Position numbers and translations under genes: made by a program. A stretch of DNA of 64,000 bases from Mastigamoeba balamuthi (Eukaryota > Evosea > Mastigamoebida > Mastigamoebidae). Shown in pieces: positions 34,666 through 46,304 of the stretch. The stretch's first letter is position 1. Each line of letters opens with the position of its first letter. The notes under the pieces were generated by a model. The model had not been told where the DNA came from. It ran no database searches and saw nothing but the letters and a program-made list of their open reading frames with translations. The DNA is taken from positions 785,051 to 849,050 of the forward strand of contig CACRSC010000004.1 in the NCBI GenBank assembly GCA_902651635.1, read 5' to 3'.

Positions 34666-35264
34666 ATGGTACGGACCCGCGCCCCCCTATCTCTCTCTCG
34701 GCCCCTCCCTCCACCCCCCTCGGCACGCGCTGATGAAGGCACGCGCCGTCCCCTGTGTAGACCAAGGGAACCCCGAGCTTTGGTGGGAGGCACAACAAGT
34801 CGCACGGTCTGTGCCCGCGTTGCGGCCGCCGCGCGTTCCACGTCCAGAAGCACCGCTGCTCGTCGTGCGCGTACCCCGCCTCTAAGATGAGGAGCTGTGC
34901 GTTCTCTCCCCCTCGACCACCCTCCCTCCCTCCTGCCTGCGGCGCGCCGCTGCTGGTGTGGGGTGTCCTCGTGATCGCATCTTCGTGCGACTGTTGGGCT
35001 AACCCACTACACTCCCCCTCTGTGACGCAGACAACTGGTCGAAGAAGGCCCAGCGTCGCCGCACGACCGGCACTGGCCGCTGCCGCTACCTGAAGACTGT
35101 CGCCAGGAGGTTCAACAACGGTTTCCGTGAGGGTGCGCATCAGCCTCCCCCGCCCACCTCTCGTCCCCTGGCCCCGCGTGGGTTCTGACGCGCGCGGCAC
35201 AGGCACCCAGCCCCGCCCGAGGCGCGTCGTTCGGAAGGCCGCCCCCAAGACCGAGTCCAAGTAA
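34666..35264 (+). CDS. RPL37: Large-subunit ribosomal protein eL37
   Basis: Exons are 34666-34668, 34761-34896, 35032-35132 and 35203-35264. Exon 1 encodes only the initiator Met. The protein has the family start [18 protein letters not shown] and a C4 zinc site (CPRC and CSSC). It then has [20 protein letters not shown] and [15 protein letters not shown], all in the right order and length (about 95 residues). A long pyrimidine tract (34598-34635) before the start resembles a TOP element and may also be the end of a 5' UTR intron (TTCCTTAG). Confidence 0.95.
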
Positions 35265-35737
35265 ACAGCGTCGACTGCGGGCCAACTGAGCGGAGCGACG
35301 CCACCCTCTTGGACTGCCAGGTGTGCGGCGCACCACCGTTTTGGACGGCCCGTCCCGCGGGAGTGACGTCGCTCCCCCGCTTATCGGTTAAGCGCGGGGA
35401 GGGATTTCCCTGTCCCGCCCCCTTGGCTCTCGGACCGGACACCCACTTAGGACCTCGCATTCCCACTAATGAAGAAGGGCTTTTCTCCTGATATGTGTCC
35501 TCTTGGCTCGCCGTGAATTGGATATTTTCGTTCCTTGTAATTAAGCACGTCAGTACTGTCAGTATTGTCGGTGTATGCCACCAATATCAATGACGTGGGT
35601 ATTCTCGATCGATCGACTGAAGCTGCTCTACCACGATGAAATACAATTAATGATCAGAAAGTCCCAACAGCCGAGGTGTTTAACGACGCGCATTATTCTC
35701 TGTTCTGGCAGCCTGCTGCGCTGGCTGATGTCTTCGG
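35265..35737. other. Convergent intergenic region
   Basis: About 470 bp between eL37 and Gemin5 stops. It is somewhat less GC-rich toward the right (35,500-35,700). No gene or RNA is recognised. Confidence 0.6.
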
Positions 35738-38700
35738 CTAAGAGCTGCCGTTCTCGGCATCTCTGAGCGCCTCAGCGCACGACTGCGCCTTGGGGTGGCC
35801 GATGGCCGCGGCAAAGCTGCTGCACGCCCGCAAGCCAAAGAGCACCACCGACGGCGCTCCATCCCTGCAAAAGTCCCGGGCCCCGTGTCAGCGCGGGCGT
35901 GCAGAAGCGAACAACCACGGACCTGAACGAGGCCATCCTGAGCATGGACTCCATCGCGAGCTCGCGCATGCCCGCGGCGACGTAGCACCGAGCCGCCTGC
36001 ACGAACATCGATTGCGAGTCGTAGTGCTGCGCCCACGCGAGCAGCAGCTGCTGTACGGCGGGGTCGCCCTCGCAGAGCCTGCACCTGGCCAGCGCCACGG
36101 CGTCGGCGAACATCCTGGCCCGCGTGTAGACGCTGATGGCGTCGTGCACCCGCTGCAGCGCCAGGTAGCACACCACGGCGCCCTGGTAGTCGTTCTGGCG
36201 CTCGAGGGTCTCGGCCTGCGCCGCCATCGCCGCCTCCCACACGTCGCGCCCCAGCGCAGCGGCAACGCCGATCCACGTGGCCGAGACGTGCGGCGACGCG
36301 CACGCGACGGCCCTCTCGATGTACGCCGAGAAGTCGCCGCGCATCAGCTCGAGCTGCGCCGCGGCGTTGAGGTTCCCCGCCTCAGCCGCCGCCACCGCGT
36401 GCTCAGCGACCAGCGCCCTGGCCTCCGCGCCCGCGCAGCAGAGCAGCCGCATGCTCGTCTTGCCCCCGGCGCTGCTCTTCTCTCCCTTGGCCAGCGCCAG
36501 CAGCAGCGCCAGCGCGTCCTCGCTCGAGTCGTCCTCGATCGACGCTGCGGGGAACAGCGACTTGTTCCCGCCCTGCGCAGGGGCCCTCTGCGCCTCGTAG
36601 CCATCGTCGCCCGCCCTGGCCCGCTGCTGCCTCTCCTTCTTCCTCGTGGGAGACACTGAGGCCGGCGGTTCTGGCGACGGCGTCGGGGGTGCCAACGAGG
36701 CTTCGACGGGCTGCTGCTGCTGCTTCTGCGGCTGTCCTGCAGCATCGCACGCCGGCGCCTGCTCGCTTGCGGCCTCTGGCGGCGGCATCGATGGCTGCTG
36801 GGCCACTGCTGCCGGCGGCTCTGCTGCTGGCTGCTCGCTCTTCAGCTGCGCATTGCTCTCCCTTTCGCGCGCGCTTTGCAGCGATGCGTCGTCGACGGAC
36901 CAGATCTTCATCGTCTGGTCGTTGCCGCCGCTGAACAGCCGTGCAGGGTCCGACAGCGACCACTGCACCGACAGCACGCCGCTCTCGTGCGCGCTGAACT
37001 TTGCGAGCTGAGCCCTGGCTTCGACGTCCCACACGATGATGCAGCCCTCGGACGACGCCGACGCCAGCCGCGCTGGTCCGGCCTCGTGCGGCCTCCAGGA
37101 CACGTCGTAGACCTGTCCCCTGTGCCCCGACAGCAGGAACCACGAGGGGCCGCCGTCGGCGCCGACGTCGGTGACACCCACGTTGTGGTCCGCAGACGCC
37201 GACGCCAGCAGCACGCGCGCCACGCCGCCGTGCGTGTGGAACCCCCACCTCAACCGCGTGACCGTCTTCTGGTGCGGCTTCAGCGACGCCACGAGCGCGT
37301 AGTCGGGGCCGAACAGGCTGACGGACCCGTCGAGGTTCCCGATGGCCAGCATGTTCCCTGCGAAGAGGCGAATAATCGGTGAGCGCGACGCGAGTATCGC
37401 CAACGGCACAGACCAGAGGGGTCCCAGGAGGCCTCCGAGTGCTTGGAGAGCAAGTACGGTGTCACCCGCTCGGAGTCGGGGTTGGCCGCCCTGATCTTGG
37501 TGTCGACGTTGGCGGCGTCCTTGACAGCGTCATCTACGGGGTGCTCGAGGACAACGCCGTCTCCACCGCAGCTCAGGAGGACCGCGGGCCCCGCGCAGGC
37601 CCTCCACGACAGCGAGTAGACGACGCTGTTGCGGTGCGCCGTGGGGAGCTGCAGCGGGGGGCTGGGGTCCTGCTTCCGCTGCCCCTCGCGCGTAGGCGGC
37701 ACGACAGTGTAGACGCCCACGTGGCCGTCTCCGGTGCCGTAGGCCAGCAGCCCGGGCTCGGTGGGGTGGAACGCAACGACGGTGGCCTTTGTCTGGACGC
37801 CCCGCCAGAGCAACAGGCTGTCGAAGGGGTCCTGCCGCCCCCTGGTGAGCCACACCCTGATCGAGTTGTCGCCGACGCCGGCCGCAACGGCGCCGGGGGC
37901 CAAGGGGGACTCGGACAGCGAGAACACTTGGCCCGACAGTGCGGTGACGGACCACCCGGCGCCCTTGGCGTTGAGGTCCGTGAGCGCAATGCGCTTGTCG
38001 AGGCCAGTGGAGACAATCTTGGTGGCGTCCGGGGGCACGGGGCAGAGGCTGAAGACGGGCCTGTCGTGCGGGGACACGATGCGCTTGGGCGGGTCCTGCC
38101 GGGCGCCCTTGGGCGCGATGGTCCAAGAGATCAGCTCGCCCGAGGACCCCGAGTACACAAGGCGCGACCTATCGATCCCGACCCACGCAGCAGATACCCA
38201 CATCCTCACTGCCTTATGCTGGTCGGCTCTTTGCAGCGTCGCTGGCCTGCAGTGCTCAGTCAGCTGTACAGGCGCGAGAACAGGTAAGATGACCCGCCCA
38301 ATTGGATTAGCAAGCAGTAAGGATAGGAGGGCAAAATTTTTCTGTAAAAACTGATAGAGCCCCTGTCATGACCCAAGGGAGATCACCGCGCAGTGATGCA
38401 ATAGAACAACCCTGACGTCGAGACAAGAGACATTTCCAATGACGCAAAGACCAAATCAACTGAACATGAGGCAGAACGCACCTGAGCGTCAGCAGCAGCG
38501 TCCGGAGGTACGTCCCAGACACGCACGGTGCGGTCCCTCGAAGCCGTGGCGAGCATGCCGCCGAGCGCCGGGGACCACGCCATCGAGGTCACCTCGCCCG
38601 CGTGCGCCGACACCCGCGACATCACCGAGCACGTCCGCGCGTCGACGAGCGCCACGACGCCGCTGGCGCACCCGACGGCGACCACCGCCGCCGACACCAC

Positions 38701-39183
38701 CTCTGCCGACGTCACGGCGCTGCCCAGCGCCGCCCCTCCCGCGACGCGCCGGTCGGCTGCGACGTCCCACGAGACGAGCCTGCCGGCCTGGTCGCCGCTG
38801 ACGGCCACCGGGTAGCAGAACGCGACGGCGGTGACCTCTGCGCCGTGCTCGCCGTGCGACGCGGCCTGCGCAAGAGACGCCTGCGCCACGCCATCGGCAT
38901 CACCGGGCCGCAGGTGCCACAGCCGGACGGCCTTGTCGTCGCCGGCGGTGACGAGCAGCGCCGCGCCGGGAGATGCGGGGAGCGCGGCCCGCGAGAAGGA
39001 GACGCAGGCGACGCGCTGGGCGGGGCGCGAGGGGGGCGTGCGGCAGAGCAGGCGGCGCGAGGGCAGGTGGACGACGGCGACGTGGTTGCGGCAGCCGTAG
39101 GCCAGCAGCGCGCCGTCGGGGGAGACGTCTGCTGCGCGCGAGCAGTACCAGCTGCAGGCGCCAGGGTACACGAGGGTCTCCAT
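35738..39183 (-). CDS. GEMIN5: Gemin5-like double WD-propeller protein
   Basis: It begins at ATG 39183 (METLVYPGACSWYCSR). Propeller 1 is in exon 1 (to about 38,482); one or two introns lie in 38,482-38,210. Propeller 2 shows diagnostic Gemin5 strings: GVGDNSIRVW, GVQTKATVVAFHPTEPGLLAYGTGDGH (read in parts), YSLSWRACAG, SCGGDGVVLEH and SEASWDPSG. After propeller 2 comes a Pro/Gln-rich linker and a TPR-like helical region (DYQGAVVCYLALQRVHDAIS; DPAVQQLLLAWAQHYDSQ). The last exon is reached by a splice at about 35,915/35,869 and ends AEALRDAENGSS. Gemin5 recognises snRNA (m7G cap and Sm site) and delivers it to the SMN complex. The vertebrate C-terminal dimerisation/RNA-binding extension is missing (about 950 against 1,508 residues). 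Confidence 0.82.
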
Positions 39184-39400
39184 CCAGCCGCGTCGCTGTA
39201 AACGTCTGAGAGATTCCCGGATCTTTCACCACCCCCCATGAAATCTAGATTTTTATTCTTGTTGTTGTGCCGTCAGATGGCCGAGCCCTCCCCCGCCTCA
39301 GCACCGAGCGCCCTGCCGCACGTCGATTCCAGCAACCGCAATGACACTGCACGCCCACTTCCCTCCGACCGCCGTGCCCTGACGGGCAGTGGGCTGGGCC

Positions 39401-39847
39401 ATGGCGCAGACTGTGTGGTGCAGGGTGTGCGGCTGCAAGATTCTCGACCCGCGCACGGCGGAGCTCGTCCAGCGCGAGATCGTCCTGCCGCGCAGCAAGC
39501 GCGGCAGCGGCGACGACACCCTGCAGAACTTCTGGCACCTGACCGACATGATGACCTTCGTCGTGAGTGCCCCCAGCGCAGCTCGCCCCTGACTGACTGA
39601 CTGACTTCCCGTGCCGCCCAGAACATCGGGTTCACCAACGTCATCGACAGCAACGGCACCACGTGAGACAAATATCAATACGCGTCGAGAAATGCGCCTG
39701 TACTGACGGTGGGATGGGTACAGGAAACGCCTGCTGACGTGCGCAGACTGCGAGAGGGAGGTGCTCGGGCAACACAACGTGAGTGAGGGCAACCACTTCT
39801 ATCTCTCGTACGACCGTGTGGTCTATGAGGATCCCAAGCAAAAGTGA
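39401..39847 (+). CDS. RABIF: MSS4/RABIF-like Rab-interacting zinc protein
   Basis: Exons are 39401 to about 39561, 39621 to about 39664, and about 39723-39847. Motifs are VWCRVCGCKILDP (first zinc pair), REIVLPRSKRG, FWHLTDMMTFVNIGFTN, LLTCADCEREVLG (second zinc pair) and NHFYLSYDRVVYE. This is the MSS4 fold, a chaperone-like factor that binds nucleotide-free exocytic Rabs. An upstream open stretch from ATG 39277 (MAEPSPASAPSALPHVDS) may be a first exon, but the frame differs and the junction is unclear, so I start at 39401. Confidence 0.85.
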
Positions 39848-40338
39848 TCTCAAGGCAAGACAATCAGCTTCTGGATGGTGGATCACATACAACGCGCTTG
39901 TGCAGAAGCAGTATCAGCCCAGGCAATACTCTGGCAGGGCTGTTTTCACAAGTACTGCGTGTGCCTCTTTTGATAATGCCATGACAGAATTTGTGTGCCT
40001 TTTCTCCCTAAAAGAACGCGCTGGCATTACTGGGGCAGGCTCAGGCTCCGCGAGGAAGGGCCCCAGTGTTGATGACTTGTTGGAACACTATCACTCTGGC
40101 GAGCTCGCAAGACGGATGCAGCGGCAGCACACTTGAGGTGCCTGCCGTTGCTTAATCGGATGCGAGATCTTCCCGCGGGATAAGAAAAAGATACCGAGGG
40201 AAACGGACGGTGGACAATTGATGGGCGCAGCCAACAAATCTCGTATCCGGCTTCATTTTTGAGTTTAGCGTTGCTATCTCAAGTGCCACACACCCAACCC
40301 CAGCCCAGCCAGCCCAGCCAACCCCTATCAAGCCCGCC
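39848..40338. other. Intergenic region with promoter-like element
   Basis: About 490 bp. An open frame continues to 40136 antisense-free but without family resemblance, and the MSS4 stop is firm. The element AAAGATACC (40187-40195) recurs in other upstream spacers and probably belongs to the downstream gene. Confidence 0.45.
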
Positions 40339-43191
40339 ATGTTCACCCCCAAGTCCAAGATCGCCCGTTGCCCCGACCCCTGCTTTCCCCGCCTGGTGCG
40401 CAACCCTCGGACGCCCTCTCACTGCCCTCTCCCGTCGGTTGTGCCCGGGGTGCCGCGGTTGTTTGTCCCCGGCTGCGATGCCCGCCCCCGCTTTCTTCAT
40501 CCCCCCTCCTCAGCCCCTGTTCGGGGTCGCGGGGGGCCCGTGCTCGTTTGAGGGAGCCCGAAGCGGGGCAGCCCGATCCCCGGACCCGACACCGGTGGGC
40601 ATGGTCGCCTTTTTCTCGTCTGGGATCGTTTTGCGTCCATGCCGCCAAAATTCAAACGCGGCGAGAATTTTTTTGAATTTTGTGAATTCAAAAAAGGGCG
40701 GAAAACGAAAGAGTGCGTTCGGATTTGAAAAAAGGGCGCGGCGCTCGCGTGCCGGGAAGGGAAGGTGCACCAATCTTCAAGTGCGCCAAACAGAGCCTTG
40801 TTCCGGTCCCGAAGCCGAGTGCGTGACGCGTGGTCGTCTCGGGGCGTTGTGCGCTGCCTGTTCTGTTCCGGTGTGCTTTTTGAGGGCCTCGCGAGGTTGT
40901 TTTCGAGCGTGCGTTTGTGTGTTGAACGAGCGCTGTGAGGTCGGAAGTTGTGTGTCGGCGTGGCACGCAGGCACAAGGCTCACCCCGTGACGCGCGGCGC
41001 ACACAGAGGTCGCACATCCCGGTCCTGAACCGTGCGGCCAGCACGGCCTGGAACATCCCCGCTCCTGCCCGCAGCCGGCAGAGCGGGGCCACCTGGGCCT
41101 CGGCCCCCGCCCCGTCCGCCCTGGACACCATCCGCCTCGGCTTCGCCCGCCAGCTCGCCCGTCCCCCCGCCCGCGCCTCGGCGCGCGGCAACGGCGGCGC
41201 TGCCCAGAAGCCCGCCGCGGGGCCCGCTGTGGCCAAGATGACGCAGCTGCCCCGCCCCCTGCCGCTGCCCCCCGTCCGCGCCGACACCCCGCAGCCCTGC
41301 TGCGCCCCCGCCAAGCAGCGCCCCAGGGCCTCGTCCCAGCTCTCCCGCGACCCCCAGCCCCGCGTCCTCCGCTCCGTCCTCCCCTCCGACGCCCCCGCCG
41401 CCGCCGCCGCCATCGCCTGCCCCGAGGCCTCCGTCGCCGCCGACGGCTGCGCCCTCTCTCCGTCGGCTGCGTCGTCAGCGCCGTCGTCCGAGTTCGTGAT
41501 CCGCACGAGCGTCATCCTGGAGCTGATGGACGACGACGGCCCCGACGCCGAGTCGCCCCCGCGCCACTCGTACAAGGAGGCCCTCCACCGCCTCGAGGCC
41601 AAGCTGCCCCTCGACTGGCTCGCCGCTGACCTCCCCGACCTGTCCGACGACGACGACGACGACGAGTTCGACGAGTACGGCGAGGGCTTCCGCCACGCGG
41701 TCAGCGAGGAGGACGAGTCCGACGAGGACGAGGACAGTGCCCCTCAGGAGACCAGGAGCGCCCTGGTGTTCGAGAGGCTCAGCGCCCTGCTCCCTCTCGA
41801 CCACGACCTCCCGCCTCTCCGTCCTCCCGTCGCCGCAGCCGCCGCCGGCCCGGCTTGTGCCCACCGCCTCGCGCGCGACGACGAGTGCATGTCCCGCGAC
41901 GACGAGTTCGCGAGCCTCGCCAGTGCGCCCGAGTTCGAGTGCGAGTCCGTCGGCGACGAGGGCGACGAGGGCGACGACACGGCTCACAGGCGTCGCTGGC
42001 GCGAGACGAGGCTGTCGCGCTGCACGCCCGTCAGGTCCCTCGGGTGCAGCAGGTTTCCCGCGGACAGCGCCACGCCGAAGGAGCGCCTCGTCCAGGAGCA
42101 GGACACCGAGGACGCCGACACTGACGGCGGTGGTGCGCGCTTCCGATCGGTTTCTTGGGCGCCGCGCTTCACTAAATCGCCTCACCCTCGGCTTGTGTTG
42201 TGCAGAGGCCACCGTCGCGGCAGCCGCCATCCCGGCGTTGTTCTCGAGAGCTCGTGCCGTCGTCGCGGACGAGCTCGACGCCACCGCCGACACCGAAGAC
42301 GACGCCCCGCAGGAGACACGCTGTGCCGCGGCGTTTGAGAGGCTCAGCGTCCTGGCCCCTCTCCCGCGTCCCCCTCTTCGCCTCCCAGCCGCTCCCGCTG
42401 TCCCCGGGAGCGGCCCACTCGGCGCGGGTGGCTCCGAGATGGAGAGCCCGCCCGACGAGTGCGAGAAGGACGGCGACTCGGTGCATCGCGACGACGACGG
42501 TCCCGAGTCCGAGAGCGAGTCTGAGTTGGAGTCGGACGGCCACGAGGATGATTCCGACGCGGAGGCCGCGCCTGCCACGCCCGGCAGGCGGGAGACGCAG
42601 CAGTCGCGCTGCACGCCGTTCAGGCCCCGCGGGATCGCCGTGAGCCCCGCCGCCACCGGCGTGGGTGCTCTGGTCATCACCGAGCACGAGACCCTCGTCC
42701 GCCTCCGCGCCGACCCAGACGCCGTCGACAGCAGTGCGCAGCCTGCTTCTTTCCGCGCTCGCTTTCTCACCGCCAGCCGGATTGCCAACGCAGTCGACGG
42801 GGACGCGCCTGGCACTGCGCTTTGCCCCAGCCCTCGTTCTGTCGCCGTCGAGCTCAAGAGCGACACCCGCACGACCTCGTGCAGCCCCAGCCGCACTGCC
42901 TCTGCCCCCGAACACGACCCCGCCGACCCTGTGAGCAGCAGCAAGGCCAACGCGCCGTCGGACGCGTGCCTGCTGTGGTCATGCCTCGCGATCACCTCGC
43001 TCGTCCTCCTCTCGTTCTGTCCCGACCTCCTCGGCTCGCTCCTCCTCGCCTCTGTCGTCGTCGTCTGTGCCTTCGTGCCCGTGTCTCTCCTGCTCGTCGC
43101 GGCGCTCCTGCCGTCAGTCGTGGTGGATGCACTGGGCGGGGGCCGCCCGGTCGCTGATCCTGAAGCCGTGGAGGCTCTCCAGATGTGCTAG
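40339..43191 (+). CDS. Unknown acidic protein with internal duplication and C-terminal membrane segments
   Basis: The likely exon 1 is 40339 to about 40395 (MFTPKSKIARCPDPCFPRL). It is joined across an unusually long intron (about 610 bp, GTGCGC...CACACAG) to an exon at about 41010-42136, and then by a 70-bp intron to 42209-43191. The protein has two related modules. Module 1 reads SAPQETRSALVFERLSALLPL then RRRWRETRLSRCTPVRS; module 2 reads DAPQETRCAAAFERLSVLAPL then GRRETQQSRCTPFRPRG. Both contain Asp/Glu/Ser runs. The C-terminus has two or three hydrophobic segments (LLWSCLAITSLVLLSF; LLASVVVVCAFVPVSLLLV). No homologue is recognised. The first exon assignment is the weakest point. Confidence 0.65.
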
Positions 43192-43563
43192 GCGGACCAG
43201 ATCGCCCAGGACCCCGTCGCGGTCGCGGACGAGGCCGAGCCGATGGGGCCGCGGCATCGCGGCAAGCGGGCGTGCTCGGCGAGCAGCCCACTGTGCAGCA
43301 CGCGGTTCTCCATCCTGTAGATGACCTGCAACATCCCCTCGTTGGGTGCGGAGCTGTTTCCATCATTTGAACTCACACGCTACGTCAGCGACATTGTACA
43401 GACAACTGAGAGAGCCAACAGGCGTGGTGTCGCCGGTCGGACGGCCACCACGCACACACACACGCCACGATACCTGTAAATAGCAATTACACAGTCTTCC
43501 ACCGGGAAAATGGAATTTCCTCGTGGGGTGATAACGCGCGGTTTGCGATCCACACTTGTCTGT
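43192..43563. other. Convergent intergenic region with a doubtful short ORF
   Basis: About 370 bp between stops. A minus-strand ORF 43376-43188 (62 codons, ATG start) is open, but it overlaps the upstream stop and resembles nothing known. Otherwise nothing is seen. Confidence 0.45.
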
Positions 43564-46304
43564 TTATTCAATGCCATCGTTGGCCCCAGTGCGCAGGTTT
43601 GTTATGGCTCTGAGCTCGACTATGTGCGTCGGGCACAGCTGCGTCTCGTCGAAGAAGAACCACTCGCTGAACTCGGGGCTCGAGTGGCTGTCGTACCCAG
43701 AGGTCGGGTCCACGGACCCCACCATCTTGCTCATGTTGAAGCTGCGCCCCGGAAGGGTCTTGAACATGACAATTTTGACCACATCGCCCTGCAAGAGCTC
43801 GCGTGAGACAGAAGACCAGACACATCATCACGGGCTTGGCTCACCTCAGTGACGGGGACGGGGACGGACTCGCCGGGGCCTATGTACTGCATGTTCGAGT
43901 ACTGCAGGCAGTACTCGACAAATCTGGTAATGGCGCCAGTGAGACGACGGCTTGAGCCGGGGAGAGACTATACCTGCTGGCGTAGACACCCTTGTGCGGG
44001 TCGCCGAAGAAGCCCGGGTCGGTGGAGACGGAGGGGTTCATGGGGTGCCCGACACGCAGGAGCCCGTTCTGGCATATCTTGTCTATGTTGGCCGCGCGCG
44101 TGCCGTGGAACGCCACTCGCGTCTTGAGCTCCTTGACGTCGCGCTTGAGCACGTCCCTCATGTACGTGTGGCGCTTGTCGAACCACGCCTCGAGCGTCGC
44201 GTTCTCGACCGTCCAGCACTTGGTCACGATGAAGATCAGCGGCTTCTTGCCCGCCTTGATCCTCTTCTCGTTGTAGTCCTCGTGGTGCATCTGCGCCGGA
44301 GCCCGCGGTCAGCGTTGGCCCCCCCTTCCCTCCTCCCGTGCGGGCCGAGCGGGTGGGATGGGCACCTGGTAGTACTGCCTGAACGACTGCTGGAAGTCCT
44401 CGAGCTCCTCTCGGTCCATCTGGGTGATCTTGGGCTTGGGGATCCCCCCAGAGAGCTCCTTGAGGAGGGCCGCGTGCGCCGGCTCCCCCCTCTTGGGCGC
44501 CGCAGCCGCTGGCGCAGGCGCTCCGCCGAACTTCTGCCTCGGCGACGTGGTGTGCACAGTCTCGTGGAGCCAGCTCTTCTTCTGCGACGGCGGCACGTAG
44601 CCCGACGTGGAGCCCGACGTGGGCAGCCCCTGGAACGACGCCGACTTGGTGGTGCAGTAGAGCGACACGTGCCCCGCGCTGGCGGGCTTGGGGATCTCGG
44701 GGCTCGGGGTCTTCGGGGCGGCAGCGGCAGCGTGGGCCCCCGGCCTGCCGTGCATGTCCGACGGGCACAGCGACGCAAACGAGGCGGTCCTGACCGCTGC
44801 ATAGCTCATCGCGCGCGCTGTCGGCGTCGGCGTCGGGGAGGGCTCCCTGCTGCCAAACTTGGCCTTGGTGCTCGACACCGTCGGCGCCGAGAGGCGCTTG
44901 TCCGACCCCCCGCCGCCCGTGTTGCGCGTGAGGGCCAGCTGGATCTCGTCGGCAACCCTCTGCGAGATGCGGTTGTCTGCGCCCCGCCGGGGCTGAGTGT
45001 CAGGCGCTCCGCTCGGGCGGGAGGGCTGCGCTGCGCTGTGTGCCTTTGAGGTCGATGGAGGTCAGGTGGCTGTTCGCCCTGACGGCCTCTGCCAGCTGCG
45101 CGGCGCCGGCGTCCGTGATTTTGTTAACTGCGCGACCCCGCGATGCGATTGAGTTGGCCCGCTGGCAGGCTGCCTGGGGGGAAGGGGGAGGGAGGATGGC
45201 GAGAGAGAGAGAGCACACAGCGCAGGTTGATCGTGGTGAGCGAGGCGTTTGCTCGCAGAGCGCCGGCGATGCACGCAGCGCCCGAGTCCCCGAGCTTGTT
45301 CCCTTGCAGCAGCCAGCGTCAGGGGGGAAGACGCTGGAAGAGGACGGGCTGCCCCCCCCGTACCGTAGAGACTGATGCTCGAGACGCTCCTGTTGACCCG
45401 CAGGGAGTCGGCCAGGTCCGCCACCCCCTCCTCCCCGATCTCGTTGTCTGCGCGGCACGGCCTCAGCAACGGGTGGGGGCAGAGGGGCAGCAGCAGCAAG
45501 GGGGCTTGTTGGGTGGCGCACTGTCGAGGTTGATGCAAGTCAGCGTCGTGTTGCGCCGCAGCGCCTCGGCCACCTTCGACGCGCCGACGGGCCCTATCTT
45601 GTTCCCTTGTGGAGCCGCCCGGCGTCAGCGGCGCCTCGGCAACTCTCTCGAAGAGGAACCCGAACCACCCGGTGTGTTGTGCCCCCCTGTTTTGTATGGA
45701 AAATGTGCGAGAGAGGCTGGGCCAACGCGCACAGTCGAGGTCCAGCGACTTGATAGTCTTGTTGACCTGCAGCGCGCTCGCGATGTGGGCCATGCCGACC
45801 TCGCCGATGAAGTTGCCTGCGCGCGTGCCGTGCGTTTGGTGGGGAGGAGTGGGGTGGTGGTGCGGCGAGAGGGGCGGTTGGGTTGGGATGTTTCCCCCAC
45901 AGTGGGCTGCGGTGCATCAGAGGTGCACACACCTCGCAGGTTGAGGACCGTGATGGCCGGGTACATGTTCTGCGCAAGCCCCTCGGCCACCATCTGCGCC
46001 CCGGACACGCCCACCTTCTCATCTGCGGCGCCGTTGGGAGGAGGGGTGGGGGCGGGAGACGGGGGGGGGGGAGCGAGTGGTGGTGAGTGGTGGTGCTCAG
46101 TTAAACGGGGCCGTGTGGGATTCGGTGACAACCGTGCAAATCGAGGGATGTCAGGTGGCGTTCGCAAGCTTCCGCGAGCTTCAGCTGCCACGGCTCGAGG
46201 CTTCCTCTGTCCGCAGAGGAGGGCACCGGAGGGGACCGCGAAGAGCCGACCGCGCGGACTGGAGTGCTCGCTCCGCGAGCTTCTTTTGATCCTTCGTGCC
46301 CCAT
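43564..46304 (-). CDS. Leucine-rich repeat - PARP (ADP-ribosyltransferase) fusion protein
   Basis: ATG 46304 (MGHEGSKEARGAS) opens a gene of about 12 exons. Exons 1-8 each encode one ribonuclease-inhibitor-type LRR of about 28 residues (for example VGVSGAQMVAEGLAQN, IGEVGMAHIASALQ, IGEEGVADLADSL, ITDAGAAQLAEAVRAN), separated by phase-1 introns. The eighth exon runs straight from DNRISQRVADEIQLALTRN into a Ser/Pro-rich linker (44,900-44,370). The PARP catalytic domain follows: KTRVAFHGTRAANI (NAD-binding His), GVYASRFVEYCLQYSN (Tyr), VKIVMFKTLPGRSF and PEFSEWFFFDETQL, whose Glu completes an H-Y-E triad. Active ADP-ribosylation is therefore likely. Partners would be set by the LRR. One LRR intron uses a GC donor (AAAG|GCACAC, about 45,040). 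Confidence 0.82.

Noticed and set aside
41475-42995. Minus-strand frame of 506 codons
   Set aside because: Antisense of the duplicated acidic protein. GAC/GAG-rich coding reads as Val/Leu/Ser runs on the other strand. The sense frame has the paired repeat motif and membrane segments; however, neither strand has a known domain, so this rejection is less certain than the others.
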